Assembly: GCA_013177825.1 (NCBI GenBank)
Contig: JABLXX010000006.1
Coordinates: forward strand, 62,001 to 126,000
DNA from: Syntrophaceae bacterium
GTDB lineage: Bacteria; Desulfobacterota; Syntrophia; Syntrophales; PHBD01
Length of the DNA: 64,000 bases
Reading direction: 5' to 3'
A program made the position numbers and the translations under genes. Position 1 is the first letter of the stretch, and every line of letters starts with the position of its first letter. The notes under the pieces were generated by a model. It was not told where the DNA came from. It ran no database searches and was given only the letters and a program-made list of their open reading frames with translations. This document shows positions 49,053-58,273 of the stretch, piece by piece.

Positions 49053-51687
49053 CGTTGTCCGAGGCCTTCTCGGATTATTTATCGCACTCTTCCTCATCAC
49101 CAACCCGCACCCCATTTCCGCGCAGGAACCCAAAAAAATCGCACTGCTTCCCTTCGAGGTCTTCAGCGGAACACAGCGGGACCTCCTCCAGGAATCCATC
49201 TTCAGCGCCCTGTATGCCGAGCTGGCCAAGACCAAAGGGATCATGCCGGTGGACCGGGAAATGATTCTCAAACAGGTGGCCGGCAGGCCGCTGAACGAGG
49301 AAAGGGCCCTAGCGGTCGGGAAAGAGACGGGCGCCCTGTACTCCATCATCGGCAGCGTGTCCGAGTTCGGAGAGCTCATCAGCGTTGATGCGAAAATCAT
49401 CGATATTCAGCAGGGAAAGGTGCTGCCGGGGGTCTTCGCCCAGGGAAGGGGACTGGAGGGCATTCCGGCAATGGTTTCCCGCCTCAAGGGAGATCTCCTG
49501 CTCCGGATCGGAGAGGTTCAGCGGATTGCCCGTGTGGACTTCAAAGGTAACCAGAAAATCGAGAACAGCGCCATCGTCCAGGTTATCAAAAGCGCCCGGG
49601 GCAATGTCTACTCCGAGCTCGACCTGTCCGGCGACATCAAGGCCATCTACAAGATGGGATATTTTGATGACGTGAAGGCCGACACGTCCACAACCCCGGA
49701 GGGGGTGGCCATCACGTTCATCCTGGTGGAAAAGGCCCTCATCTCGCAGATCCAGTTCACCGGGAACAAAGCCATCGACAAGGATGAGCTTCTGTCGAAC
49801 ATGAGCGTAAAAACGCGGCAGGTCCTCAATCCCGAAAAGCTGGCGGCCGATATCACCAAGCTCAAGAACCTTTACGAAGGCAAGGGGTACTACAACGCCG
49901 AGATCACATATAAAGTGGAAAAAGCGGGAGAGAAGGACACCCGCATCGTGGTGGACATCCAGGAGAACAAGAAGATCTATGTGGAGAGGATTTCCTTCGA
50001 AGGAAACCGGACCTTCACGGCAAAAGAGCTCAGGAAGCAGATGAAGACGACGGAATGGGACTTCCTTCACGTCTTCACCGATTCGGGTCTTCTCAAGAAA
50101 GACGAACTGCGGCAGGACGTCGCCAGGCTCAGCGCCTATTACCTGAACAACGGGTTCATCCAGGCCCAGGTGGCGGATCCGGTTATCACCCACGATGCCA
50201 AAGGCATCTACATCAAGATCCCCATCAACGAGGGAAAGCGATTTCGGGTGGGAACCGTGTCGATCACCGGCGACACGCTGGAAGTCTCCAGGAAGCAGCT
50301 GATGGACAGGCTGGAGATCAAAAAGAAGGAGTTCTACGACCGCTCGGCCATCATCAAGGACATCGAGGCCCTGACCAAGGCCGCCAACGACGAGGGATTC
50401 GCCTATGCGGACGTCCATCCCCAGACCGATATCCGGGAGAAGGACCTGTCGGTGGATGTAACCTACAAGATCTACAAGGGAATCCTGGTTTACTTCAACC
50501 GCATCACCTTCACGGGAAACACGAAAACCCGGGACAAGGTCATGCGACGGCTTCTGTCCATCGTCGAGGGAGATCTCTATAACAGCACAAACCTGAAGAA
50601 CAGCTATACGGCCCTGGAACGGACCCGGTACTTTGAAGAGATCAACTTCCAGACGGAAAAAGGCCCTGCGGAAAACCTGACGGACGTCCGGATCCACATC
50701 AAGGAGAAAGCCACGGGGATGTTCAGCATCGGCGCCGGTTACAGCGGCCAGGACAACCTGGCCTTCATGGCGGAGATTTCACAGCAGAACTTCCTGGGCC
50801 GGGGACAGACTCTGAAGGTGAAGACCAGCCTATCCAGCACCAGAACCTGGTTCGAGGTGCAGTTCATCGAGCCGTGGCTGTTCGACCTGCCGCTTTACAG
50901 CAACTGGAACGCCTGGCATTCGGAGAAGGAATGGGATTATTACAACGTCAATTCAACGGGCGGGGGCTTCAACCTGGGATACCCCCTGTGGGAATTCTTC
51001 AGCGGCAATATCGGCTACACGTATACGATCGACGAAGTGAAAGACATTAACGTGTACGCACCCCAGTATATCCAGGATTACGCAGGCACATACCGGACGG
51101 GAATCATCACCGTCGGCATCAACCGGGACACGACGGATGACAACTTCTTCCCCACCCGGGGATCCCGGAACGGCGTTTCCGTAGGCTACGCCAGCAAGCT
51201 CCTGGGAGGAACAACGAGTTACGTCAAGACCACGCTGTTGTCGCAATGGTTTTTCGGTCTCCCCCTGGATACGGTCTTCAGCGTGCGGGGGCGGGCCGGA
51301 TACCTGGCCCCGAGCGAAGGAGAGAGCATCCCTCTCTTCGAGCGATTCACACTGGGAGGGATGAACTCCCTGAGGGGACTCAAGGACATAGGACCTACCG
51401 ACTCGACGGGGTTATACGTCATCGGAGGGACGACGTTCCTGTGTTTTAACTTCGAGTATCTTTTCCCCCTCATCAAGGAAGCCGGCATCAAGGGGGTCGT
51501 CTTCTATGACACCGGCAATGCATGGGACACGTATTCCTTCGGCTCCGATTTCCGTCATACCACGGGAGCGGGAATCCGCTGGTACTCGCCGCTCGGTCCC
51601 CTGCGTCTCGAATGGGGTTACGTACTTGACCCAAAGGATGGTGAGTCCAAATCGCGATGGGAGTTCGCCATCGGCATGTTCATGTAG
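49033..51687 (+). CDS. bamA: Outer-membrane protein assembly factor BamA with extra N-terminal domain
   Basis: 884 residues; E. coli BamA has 810. Signal peptide to ~residue 30 (LLGLFIALFLITNPHPISA). Residues ~33-165 form an added TolB-N/CsgG-like domain: KKIALLPFEVFSGTQRDLLQ, ALAVGKETGALYSIIGSVSE and SVDAKIIDIQQGKVLPGV. Five POTRA domains then run ~172-530, starting IARVDFKGNQKIENSAI, VERISFEGNRTFTAKEL and FNRITFTGNTKTRDKVM. The C-terminal barrel (~555-884) has the lid-loop FTLGGMNSLRG-type motif (VRGF/VRGY equivalent MNSLRGLKDIGP) and ends RWEFAIGMFM. It inserts beta-barrel proteins into the outer membrane. Overlaps lolD. Confidence 0.95.
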   Translation: MTKTRSDVVRGLLGLFIALFLITNPHPISAQEPKKIALLPFEVFSGTQRDLLQESIFSALYAELAKTKGIMPVDREMILKQVAGRPLNEERALAVGKETGALYSIIGSVSEFGELISVDAKIIDIQQGKVLPGVFAQGRGLEGIPAMVSRLKGDLLLRIGEVQRIARVDFKGNQKIENSAIVQVIKSARGNVYSELDLSGDIKAIYKMGYFDDVKADTSTTPEGVAITFILVEKALISQIQFTGNKAIDKDELLSNMSVKTRQVLNPEKLAADITKLKNLYEGKGYYNAEITYKVEKAGEKDTRIVVDIQENKKIYVERISFEGNRTFTAKELRKQMKTTEWDFLHVFTDSGLLKKDELRQDVARLSAYYLNNGFIQAQVADPVITHDAKGIYIKIPINEGKRFRVGTVSITGDTLEVSRKQLMDRLEIKKKEFYDRSAIIKDIEALTKAANDEGFAYADVHPQTDIREKDLSVDVTYKIYKGILVYFNRITFTGNTKTRDKVMRRLLSIVEGDLYNSTNLKNSYTALERTRYFEEINFQTEKGPAENLTDVRIHIKEKATGMFSIGAGYSGQDNLAFMAEISQQNFLGRGQTLKVKTSLSSTRTWFEVQFIEPWLFDLPLYSNWNAWHSEKEWDYYNVNSTGGGFNLGYPLWEFFSGNIGYTYTIDEVKDINVYAPQYIQDYAGTYRTGIITVGINRDTTDDNFFPTRGSRNGVSVGYASKLLGGTTSYVKTTLLSQWFFGLPLDTVFSVRGRAGYLAPSEGESIPLFERFTLGGMNSLRGLKDIGPTDSTGLYVIGGTTFLCFNFEYLFPLIKEAGIKGVVFYDTGNAWDTYSFGSDFRHTTGAGIRWYSPLGPLRLEWGYVLDPKDGESKSRWEFAIGMFM

Positions 51688-51720
51688 GAAAATCAACAAA
51701 GTGAAAGAGAGGAATCACGG

Positions 51721-52251
51721 ATGAAGAAAGCGGTGGTTGGCGCGATTGCGGGAGTGCTTCTGCTGGCTCTGTCGGCCGGAGCGGCCTGGTCTGTGGAGAA
51801 GATCGGTTTTATCAACGTCCAGGAGGCCATGCTGACCTCCAACGCAGGCAAACAGATGGGCGAGGAGATGCGCAAGCTCATTGCCAAAGATAGAGCCGTC
51901 ATCGAAGAAAAAGAAAAAGAACTCCGGAAGCTAAGAGAGGAGCTTGATAAACAGCGGACAGTCCTGACGGAATCGGCCTTGCGGGAGAAGGAAACCACCC
52001 TGCAGAAGAAATACCGGGATTATCAGGTCGCGGCAAAGGACTTCGAGGACGAACTGCGGGCCAAAGAGCAGGAGATCTTCAAAAAGCTGTTCCCGGAAGT
52101 CCTCAAGATCGTCCGTTCCATCGCCGACAAGGAGAAATTCACGCTGATCCTGGATCCTTATGTTCTCCAGATCCCTTACTTCAGCGCGAAAGAAGACATC
52201 ACCAAGCGCGTCGTGGACGAGTTCAACCGGACTTACAAGGAAAAGAAGTAG
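51721..52251 (+). CDS. skp: Periplasmic chaperone Skp/OmpH
   Basis: 176 residues with signal peptide (VVGAIAGVLLLALSAGAAWS). The mature protein begins with the family strand VEKIGFINVQEAMLTSNAGKQM and continues as a long charged coiled coil (~55-130), e.g. IEEKEKELRKLREELDKQ, closing with ILDPYVLQIPYFSAKEDIT. Skp trimers shield unfolded outer-membrane proteins on the way to BamA, encoded immediately upstream. Ribosome site AGAGGA. Confidence 0.93.
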   Translation: MKKAVVGAIAGVLLLALSAGAAWSVEKIGFINVQEAMLTSNAGKQMGEEMRKLIAKDRAVIEEKEKELRKLREELDKQRTVLTESALREKETTLQKKYRDYQVAAKDFEDELRAKEQEIFKKLFPEVLKIVRSIADKEKFTLILDPYVLQIPYFSAKEDITKRVVDEFNRTYKEKK

Positions 52252-52272
52252 AGAACCGGTGCCCGTACCGGG

Positions 52273-53325
52273 TTGGATCGTAAATTGAAACGGACCGTTC
52301 ACGAGATTGCCGCCCATGTGGGCGGTGTCGTTCACGGGGATGCGAACGCCCTGATCGAACGCGTGCGGGGAATCGACGAGGCCGGGGAAGGAGACCTGAC
52401 CTTCGTTGCCAACCGCAAGTACCGATCCCGGCTCAAGACCACCGGGGCGACGGCGGTTCTCATTGCACCCGGGACCGAGGAGCCCGGCCGGACCCTGATC
52501 GTTGTCGCGGACCCTTATGTCGCTTTCGGCGAGGCACTGGCTCTTTTCCATCCCCGGGAACCGGAGCGGCCGGGCATTCACGAGCGGGCATTCGTCGATG
52601 GGAACGCCCGGGTTTCTCCCGAGGCCTCCATCCATCCCGGAGCGGCCGTCAGCCGGGGAGCCGAAATTGGGGGCGGGGCCGTCCTGTACCCGGGTGTTTA
52701 TGTTGGTCCCGAGGCGGTCATCGGCGAGGGATCGGTACTGTACCCCAATGTGACCGTCTATGACCGTTGTCTCATCGGAAGGCGGGTCATCCTGCACGCG
52801 GGTGTCGTCGTGGGGAGCGACGGTTTCGGATTCGCCCGGCCTGGCTGGGAGAATATAAAAATCCCCCAGGTCGGAATCGTCCAGATCGATGACGACGTCG
52901 AGATCGGCGCCAATACGACCATCGATCGGGGAACCCTGGGGCGAACCTGGATCCAAAAAGGCGCCAAGATCGACAACCTGGTTCAGATCGCTCACAATGT
53001 GGTCATCGGAGAAAATGCCATTGTCGTATCCCAGGCGGGCATTTCCGGCAGTACGACCGTGGGCAGGGGGGTCATGATCGGGGGGCAGGCCGGCCTGGTG
53101 GGCCATATCCGGGTGGGAGACCATGCCATGGTGGCGGCCCGCGCCGGGATTCACAAGGACGTCCCAGCAGCAACCATCGTGGCCGGGGCTCCCCATATGC
53201 CTCACCGCGAATGGCTGCGGCTGGAGGCCACCATCCCGAAACTTCCGGCCATGAGGAAGCAGCTCATCGAACTGGCCAGAAAGCTGGAAGTGCTGGAAAA
53301 GAAACTGGAAGGACGGAATTCATGA
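52273..53325 (+). CDS. lpxD: UDP-3-O-(3-hydroxyacyl)glucosamine N-acyltransferase
   Basis: 350 residues, apparently from a TTG start (52273). It adds the second hydroxyacyl chain in lipid A synthesis. An N-terminal uridine-binding domain (~1-105, [19 protein letters not shown]) precedes a left-handed beta-helix of hexapeptide repeats (~110-290), with [23 protein letters not shown] containing the catalytic His. A short C-terminal helix ([15 protein letters not shown]) follows. Stop and lpxA start overlap as ATGA. fabZ, which usually separates lpxD from lpxA, is missing. Confidence 0.95.
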   Translation: MDRKLKRTVHEIAAHVGGVVHGDANALIERVRGIDEAGEGDLTFVANRKYRSRLKTTGATAVLIAPGTEEPGRTLIVVADPYVAFGEALALFHPREPERPGIHERAFVDGNARVSPEASIHPGAAVSRGAEIGGGAVLYPGVYVGPEAVIGEGSVLYPNVTVYDRCLIGRRVILHAGVVVGSDGFGFARPGWENIKIPQVGIVQIDDDVEIGANTTIDRGTLGRTWIQKGAKIDNLVQIAHNVVIGENAIVVSQAGISGSTTVGRGVMIGGQAGLVGHIRVGDHAMVAARAGIHKDVPAATIVAGAPHMPHREWLRLEATIPKLPAMRKQLIELARKLEVLEKKLEGRNS

Positions 53326-54095
53326 ACATCCACCCCACCGCCGTGATCGCCCCTGATGCGCAAATCGCCGAGGGCGTCGAGATCGGTCCCTACAGCATCA
53401 TCGGCCCCAGCGTCACCATCGGCCGGAACACGGTTATCGGGCCCCATGTCGTCATCGAGAGCCATACGGACATCGGAGAAGGCAACCGGATCTTCCAGTT
53501 CGCTTCCATCGGCGGCCTGCCCCAGGACCTGAAATACAGGGGGGAAGAAACCCGGGTTGTTATCGGAAATCAAAACGTTATCAAGGAGTTCGTCACGATC
53601 AACCGCTCCACTGTTTCCGATATCGGCGTCACCATCATGGGGGATCGCAACCTGATCATGGCGTACTGCCACATCGCCCACAACTGCAAGTTGGGCAATC
53701 ACGTCATCATGGCCAACGCGGCAAACCTGGCGGGACACATCCATGTGGAGGACTGGGCCATCATCGGCGGACTGACGGGAGTGCATCAGTTCATCCGCAT
53801 TGGCGCCCACGCCTTTGTCGGGGGGGCATCCGCCGTGGCCCAAGATGTGCCGCCGTTCATCACCGTCTCGGGCAACCGGGCACGACCCTACGGGCTGAAC
53901 CTGATCGGCCTCAAGCGACGAGGCTTCTCCGAACCGGCTCTAAGGGCCCTCCGGGCATCCTACCAACTGGTTTTCCGATCCTCTCTCCGGCTCGTCGAGG
54001 CCATCGCACGGATCCGGACGGAGGTCGAGGACCTCCCGGAGGTGCGTCAGTTTGTCTCCTTCCTGGAAAACTCCCAGCGGGGAATCTGCAGGTAA
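53322..54095 (+). CDS. lpxA: UDP-N-acetylglucosamine O-acyltransferase
   Basis: 257 residues from the ATG at 53322. It performs the first lipid A step, transfer of a 3-hydroxyacyl chain to UDP-GlcNAc. The beta-helix repeats include [21 protein letters not shown]. The catalytic His120 is in [29 protein letters not shown] and [15 protein letters not shown] are typical, and the Gly of SGNRARPYG matches the E. coli chain-length ruler glycine, suggesting a C14-type acyl preference (inference). A 150-bp gap before lpxB contains no supported gene. Confidence 0.96.
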   Translation: MNIHPTAVIAPDAQIAEGVEIGPYSIIGPSVTIGRNTVIGPHVVIESHTDIGEGNRIFQFASIGGLPQDLKYRGEETRVVIGNQNVIKEFVTINRSTVSDIGVTIMGDRNLIMAYCHIAHNCKLGNHVIMANAANLAGHIHVEDWAIIGGLTGVHQFIRIGAHAFVGGASAVAQDVPPFITVSGNRARPYGLNLIGLKRRGFSEPALRALRASYQLVFRSSLRLVEAIARIRTEVEDLPEVRQFVSFLENSQRGICR

Positions 54096-54245
54096 ACGGC
54101 CGGAGCGGCCGATTCTTCCGCGCCGACAGGGCGGACCTTCGATGGAATCGAAGAAACACGGATTCCCGGACCGCTTCCTCCCGGAGAAGCGTCCTATCCA
54201 GCCTGTTCGCCTGCGGCATCTGATATCAACAGGACGACAGCCCCG

Positions 54246-55412
54246 ATGGCTAACACTCCGAACATCCTGATCCTGACCGGCGAGGCGTCAGGCGATCTCT
54301 ACGGAGCCCGGGTCGTGGAGGCCATGAAAGAGATCGCCCCGGATCTTTCCTTCTCCGGGGTCGGAGGGATGCACATGCGGGCTGCTTCGGTGAATCTGCT
54401 GGCCGACGTTTCCGACCTCGGGGTGGTCGGCCTCACGGAAGTCCTGGGAAAACTGGGCCGGATCAGGGCGCTTTTCACTGGCCTTCGCCGTTTTCTGGCA
54501 ACGAACCACCCCGCCCTGGTGATCCTCATCGATTACCCGGGATTCAACCTCCGCTTCGCCAGAGAGGCGAACAGGGCAGGCATCCCCGTCTTGTATTACA
54601 TCAGCCCGAAAATCTGGGCCTGGGGAGCCGGAAGAATCGAAAAAATAAGAGAGTCCGTGGACAGAATGGCCGTCATCTTTCCCTTCGAGGTTCCCCTATA
54701 TGAACAAGCGGGCGTGGACGTCACCTACGTGGGGCATCCGCTCCTGGACCTCGTCCGGGCTGAAGGACCCGTCCCGGAAATCCGGCGGCGCCTGGGCCTG
54801 GCGCCGGACCGGACTACCGTCGCCCTGCTGCCGGGAAGCCGGCGGGGGGAACTGGACCGTCTGCTCCGTCCCATGCTCGGGGCGGCGGACATCCTGAGGC
54901 GGCAGATCCCGGATCTCCAGTTGCTGCTCCCCCTGGCGGACACCCTTCCGGAAGACCTCGTGCAGGAACGCCTGAAACAGAGCGCCGTTCCCGTTCAGCT
55001 TGTCCGCCGGAACACCTACAACGCCGTCGCCGCCTCCGACGCGGCCATTGTCGCATCGGGCACAGCGACGCTGGAGACGGCCCTGCTGGGTATTCCCATG
55101 GCGATCGTGTACAAGGTTTCCCCGCTGACCTACCCGTTCGCCCGTCTCGTCATTCGCATCGACCACATCGGACTTCCCAACATCATCGCCGGCCGGACGA
55201 TCGTCCCCGAGTTGATCCAGGGTGATGCAAGCCCGGAACGAATCGCGGACGAGATCCTGCCCCTCCTGACGGACAGCTTCCGGAGAACGGCCATGACGGA
55301 CGCCTTTCGCGAGGTCCGGCTGAAATTGGGAACGGGCGGCGCCGCCCGCGAAGTCGCACGGATCGCCTGCGCCATGGCGCGGGGAAAAGGAGATTCATCT
55401 TGGATATCTTAA
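54246..55412 (+). CDS. lpxB: Lipid A disaccharide synthase
   Basis: 388 residues, GT-B glycosyltransferase family 19. It joins 2,3-diacyl-GlcN-1-P (lipid X) and UDP-2,3-diacyl-GlcN. N-terminal ILILTGEASGDLYGARVVEAM; IDYPGFNLRFAREANRAGIPVLYYISPKIWAWG is the family hallmark (read as IDYPGFNLRFA and YYISPKIWAWG). Later segments are VGHPLLDLV, LLPGSRRGELDRLL and SGTATLETALLGIPMAIVYK. The UDP-diacylglucosamine pyrophosphatase (lpxH/lpxI) that makes lipid X is not in the window. Its 3' end overlaps msbA by 13 bp. Confidence 0.96.
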   Translation: MANTPNILILTGEASGDLYGARVVEAMKEIAPDLSFSGVGGMHMRAASVNLLADVSDLGVVGLTEVLGKLGRIRALFTGLRRFLATNHPALVILIDYPGFNLRFAREANRAGIPVLYYISPKIWAWGAGRIEKIRESVDRMAVIFPFEVPLYEQAGVDVTYVGHPLLDLVRAEGPVPEIRRRLGLAPDRTTVALLPGSRRGELDRLLRPMLGAADILRRQIPDLQLLLPLADTLPEDLVQERLKQSAVPVQLVRRNTYNAVAASDAAIVASGTATLETALLGIPMAIVYKVSPLTYPFARLVIRIDHIGLPNIIAGRTIVPELIQGDASPERIADEILPLLTDSFRRTAMTDAFREVRLKLGTGGAAREVARIACAMARGKGDSSWIS

Positions 55413-57121
55413 AACGCCTCTTTCGCCTGGCCAAACCCCACACGGCCAAGCTGATTCTGGCCATGTTCTTCATGCTCATCGTGGGAGGGCTGACGTCCGT
55501 CCTGGCCTTCCTCGTCAAGCCCGCCCTGGACGACATCTTCGTCGAGCGGAACGCCCGGATGCTTCAATGGATCCCCCTGGCCGTCATCGGGATCTACCTG
55601 GTGAAGGGCGCATGCACCTACGCCCAGTCGATCATCATGAACTGGATCGGCCAGCGGATCGTCACGGACCTCCGGAACCAGCTCTACAAGCAGATCCAGC
55701 AGCAATCCCTGTCTTTCTTCACGAAGAATCCCACAGGCGTCCTGATGTCCCGGATCACCTTCGACGTCAACTATATCCAGGGGGCCGTGTCGGAGGCCAT
55801 CACGAGCCTCCTGAAGGACAGCTTCACGATCCTGTGCCTTGTGTTCGTCGTCTTCTGGAGGGATTGGAAGCTGGCCATCATCGCCATGGTCGTCTTTCCC
55901 CTGACGGTCTATCCCATCTCCCGGTTCGGCCGGAGGATCCGCAGTGCCGTGACAGGAGCCCAGATCACCATGGGGAGCCTCACGAGCCTGCTCCAGGAAA
56001 CCATCACCGGAGCAAGGATCGTGAAGGCCTTCAGCATGGAGGATTATGAAAACAAACGGTTCGCGAAGGAAAGTGAGAACCTGCTGAAACTGTTCATGAA
56101 AGCCGTTTCTGTCAACGCTCTCTCCAGCCCCCTGATGGAGTTCCTGGGCGGCATCGGCATCGCCGTCATCATTTTCTACGGGGGATGGCAGGTCATCCAC
56201 GGTACATCGACACCGGGAACCTTCTTTTCTTTCCTCGCCGCCCTGATCATGCTTTACGAACCCATCAAGCGCCTCACCGCCACGAACAACCAGATCCAGC
56301 AGGGCATCTCCGCCGCCGAGCGGGTCTTTGCCATCATCGACGCCGTACCGGAGATCCGCAACCGCCCCGATGCCGTCGAACTTCCCAAGATCACAAAAGG
56401 AATCGACATCCAGGATGTGACGTTCCGGTATGAGGAGGACACGGTGCTCCGGAACATCAACCTCTCCATCCGGGCCGGCGAGGCTCTCGCCCTCGTGGGC
56501 ATGAGCGGGGGTGGAAAGACGACCCTGGTCAACCTGATCCCGCGCTTTTACGACATCGCGGAGGGAAGGATCGCAATTGACGGTCACGACATCCGGGAAG
56601 TGACCCTCGAGTCCCTGCGGGGACAGATCGGCATCGTGACCCAGCAGACGATCCTGTTCAACGATACCGTCCGCAACAACATCGCCTACGGCAACCAGCA
56701 GGCGTCCCAGGAAGACATCGTCCGGGCCGCCCGGGCGGCCAACGCCCACGACTTCATCATGCGACTCCCCGACGGTTACGACACCCTGATCGGCGAACAG
56801 GGCATGAAGCTCTCCGGCGGCGAGAGGCAGCGGATCTCCATCGCGCGGGCGATCCTGAAGGACGCCCCCATCCTGATCCTCGACGAGGCGACCTCCTCCC
56901 TCGACACGGAAGCGGAAATCGAGGTACAGGAAGCCCTGGAGAACCTGATGAAAGGCCGGACGACGCTGGTCATCGCCCACCGGCTGTCGACGATCCGCAA
57001 CTCCGATCGCATCATTGTCCTGGTCAACGGCGAGATCGTTGAAGAGGGAAATCACGAAGCCCTCCTGGCGAAACAGGGCGAGTACCGGAGGCTCTACAAT
57101 ATGCAGTTCCGGGAGGGCTGA
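55400..57121 (+). CDS. msbA: Lipid A export ABC transporter MsbA
   Basis: 573 residues from a TTG at 55400, with AAGGAG 7 nt upstream. An ABC half-transporter: six-helix domain (~1-320) and ATPase domain (~335-573) with Walker A GMSGGGKTT, Q-loop GIVTQQTILFNDTV, signature LSGGERQRISIARAI, Walker B ILILDEATSSLDTEAE and H-loop VIAHRLSTI. A homodimer flips core-lipid A across the inner membrane. It sits between lpxB and lpxK, the classic msbA position. Confidence 0.95.
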   Translation: MDILKRLFRLAKPHTAKLILAMFFMLIVGGLTSVLAFLVKPALDDIFVERNARMLQWIPLAVIGIYLVKGACTYAQSIIMNWIGQRIVTDLRNQLYKQIQQQSLSFFTKNPTGVLMSRITFDVNYIQGAVSEAITSLLKDSFTILCLVFVVFWRDWKLAIIAMVVFPLTVYPISRFGRRIRSAVTGAQITMGSLTSLLQETITGARIVKAFSMEDYENKRFAKESENLLKLFMKAVSVNALSSPLMEFLGGIGIAVIIFYGGWQVIHGTSTPGTFFSFLAALIMLYEPIKRLTATNNQIQQGISAAERVFAIIDAVPEIRNRPDAVELPKITKGIDIQDVTFRYEEDTVLRNINLSIRAGEALALVGMSGGGKTTLVNLIPRFYDIAEGRIAIDGHDIREVTLESLRGQIGIVTQQTILFNDTVRNNIAYGNQQASQEDIVRAARAANAHDFIMRLPDGYDTLIGEQGMKLSGGERQRISIARAILKDAPILILDEATSSLDTEAEIEVQEALENLMKGRTTLVIAHRLSTIRNSDRIIVLVNGEIVEEGNHEALLAKQGEYRRLYNMQFREG

Positions 57122-57133
57122 AGATTTCGCGCG

Positions 57134-58273
57134 ATGCAGACCGAACCGACCAGGAATCTTCACGATCGTGTCCAGACCCTCTGGTACGGCGAAGACGCCT
57201 CTCCGGGCCTCCTTTTGGGTCCGGCCCTGGGCATCGCCTCGGGGGGATACGGCCTCGGGATCCGGTTTCGGAACGCCCTGTATGACCGGGGGGTCCTCCG
57301 GGTGCGGCGACTCCCCGTCCCGGTGATCAGCGTGGGCAATCTGACGGTCGGTGGAACGGGGAAGACCCCCATGGTGATTCACCTGGCGGAGTTCCTGAGG
57401 AATCGGGGTATGCATCCGGCCGTTCTGAGCCGCGGCTACGGAGGCCGGCCCAGGGGACCCGTCGAGGTCGTTTCCGACGGAAAGCACGTGCTCTCTGAAC
57501 CGGCCGTCTGCGGAGATGAGCCGTTCATGATGGCCCGCCGGCTCCATGAAGTGCCCGTATTGACGGGGCCGGAGCGGTTCCTGACAGGCCGCTCCGCCGT
57601 GGACCGCTTTGGAGCGGACGTACTGCTTCTCGACGACGGCTTTCAGCACCGCCGTCTTCACCGGGACGCGGACATCCTCCTGATCCATGCCCGAAAGCCT
57701 TTCGGAAACGGCCACCTGCTGCCCCGGGGCCCCCTGCGCGAACCGCTGGAATCCCTTCGGCGGGCCCGTTGGATCATCCGGACGGGTCCCGCACCGGCCG
57801 ACGGCGAAAAAGAGAGCACACCTGTCCTTCCCGGATACGGACGGCCGGTCCTGCGGGCCCTGCACCGGCCGTCCCGCCTTGTCCGCGCCTCCGGGGGGGA
57901 GGTCCTGCCGACGGGTTTTCTGGACGGAAAAAAGGTCTGCGCCTTCGCCGGGATCGGTTCGCCGGATGCCTTCCGCCGGACGCTGGAGTCGCTCGGATGC
58001 AGGGCGGCAACATTCCTGGCCTATCCGGACCACCACCGGTTCAGCCGGGAAGATCTCGACGAAATCAAGCGCTGCGCTGCCACCGGGGATGCCACCGCGT
58101 ATGTGACGACCGAAAAGGATGCCGCCCGGCTTGCCGGAATGGAAAAGCTCCTGCCGGAGCTTCTGGTCCTCGAAGTGGACCTGTCCATGGAACCGGACGA
58201 CGGAGGGCTCGGCCGGGACATCCTGGGACTTCTGGAAAACAGGTGCGGATGGAAAATGGGAGAAAAGCCATGA
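57134..58273 (+). CDS. lpxK: Tetraacyldisaccharide 4'-kinase
   Basis: 379 residues. It phosphorylates the 4' position of the lipid A disaccharide. N-terminal ASGGYGLGIRFRNALYDRG; the P-loop in PVISVGNLTVGGTGKTPMVIHLAE; SRGYGGRPRGPVEVV; GDEPFMMARRL; and DDGFQHRRLHRDADILLI, the paired catalytic and metal-binding residues typical of LpxK. Its stop overlaps the next start (ATGA at 58270-58273). Confidence 0.95.
   Translation: MQTEPTRNLHDRVQTLWYGEDASPGLLLGPALGIASGGYGLGIRFRNALYDRGVLRVRRLPVPVISVGNLTVGGTGKTPMVIHLAEFLRNRGMHPAVLSRGYGGRPRGPVEVVSDGKHVLSEPAVCGDEPFMMARRLHEVPVLTGPERFLTGRSAVDRFGADVLLLDDGFQHRRLHRDADILLIHARKPFGNGHLLPRGPLREPLESLRRARWIIRTGPAPADGEKESTPVLPGYGRPVLRALHRPSRLVRASGGEVLPTGFLDGKKVCAFAGIGSPDAFRRTLESLGCRAATFLAYPDHHRFSREDLDEIKRCAATGDATAYVTTEKDAARLAGMEKLLPELLVLEVDLSMEPDDGGLGRDILGLLENRCGWKMGEKP

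Noticed and set aside
54142-54270. Short frame in the lpxA-lpxB gap (possible remnant of a missing lpx gene)
   Set aside because: No ribosome site, no recognisable motif, and it runs into lpxB in another frame.
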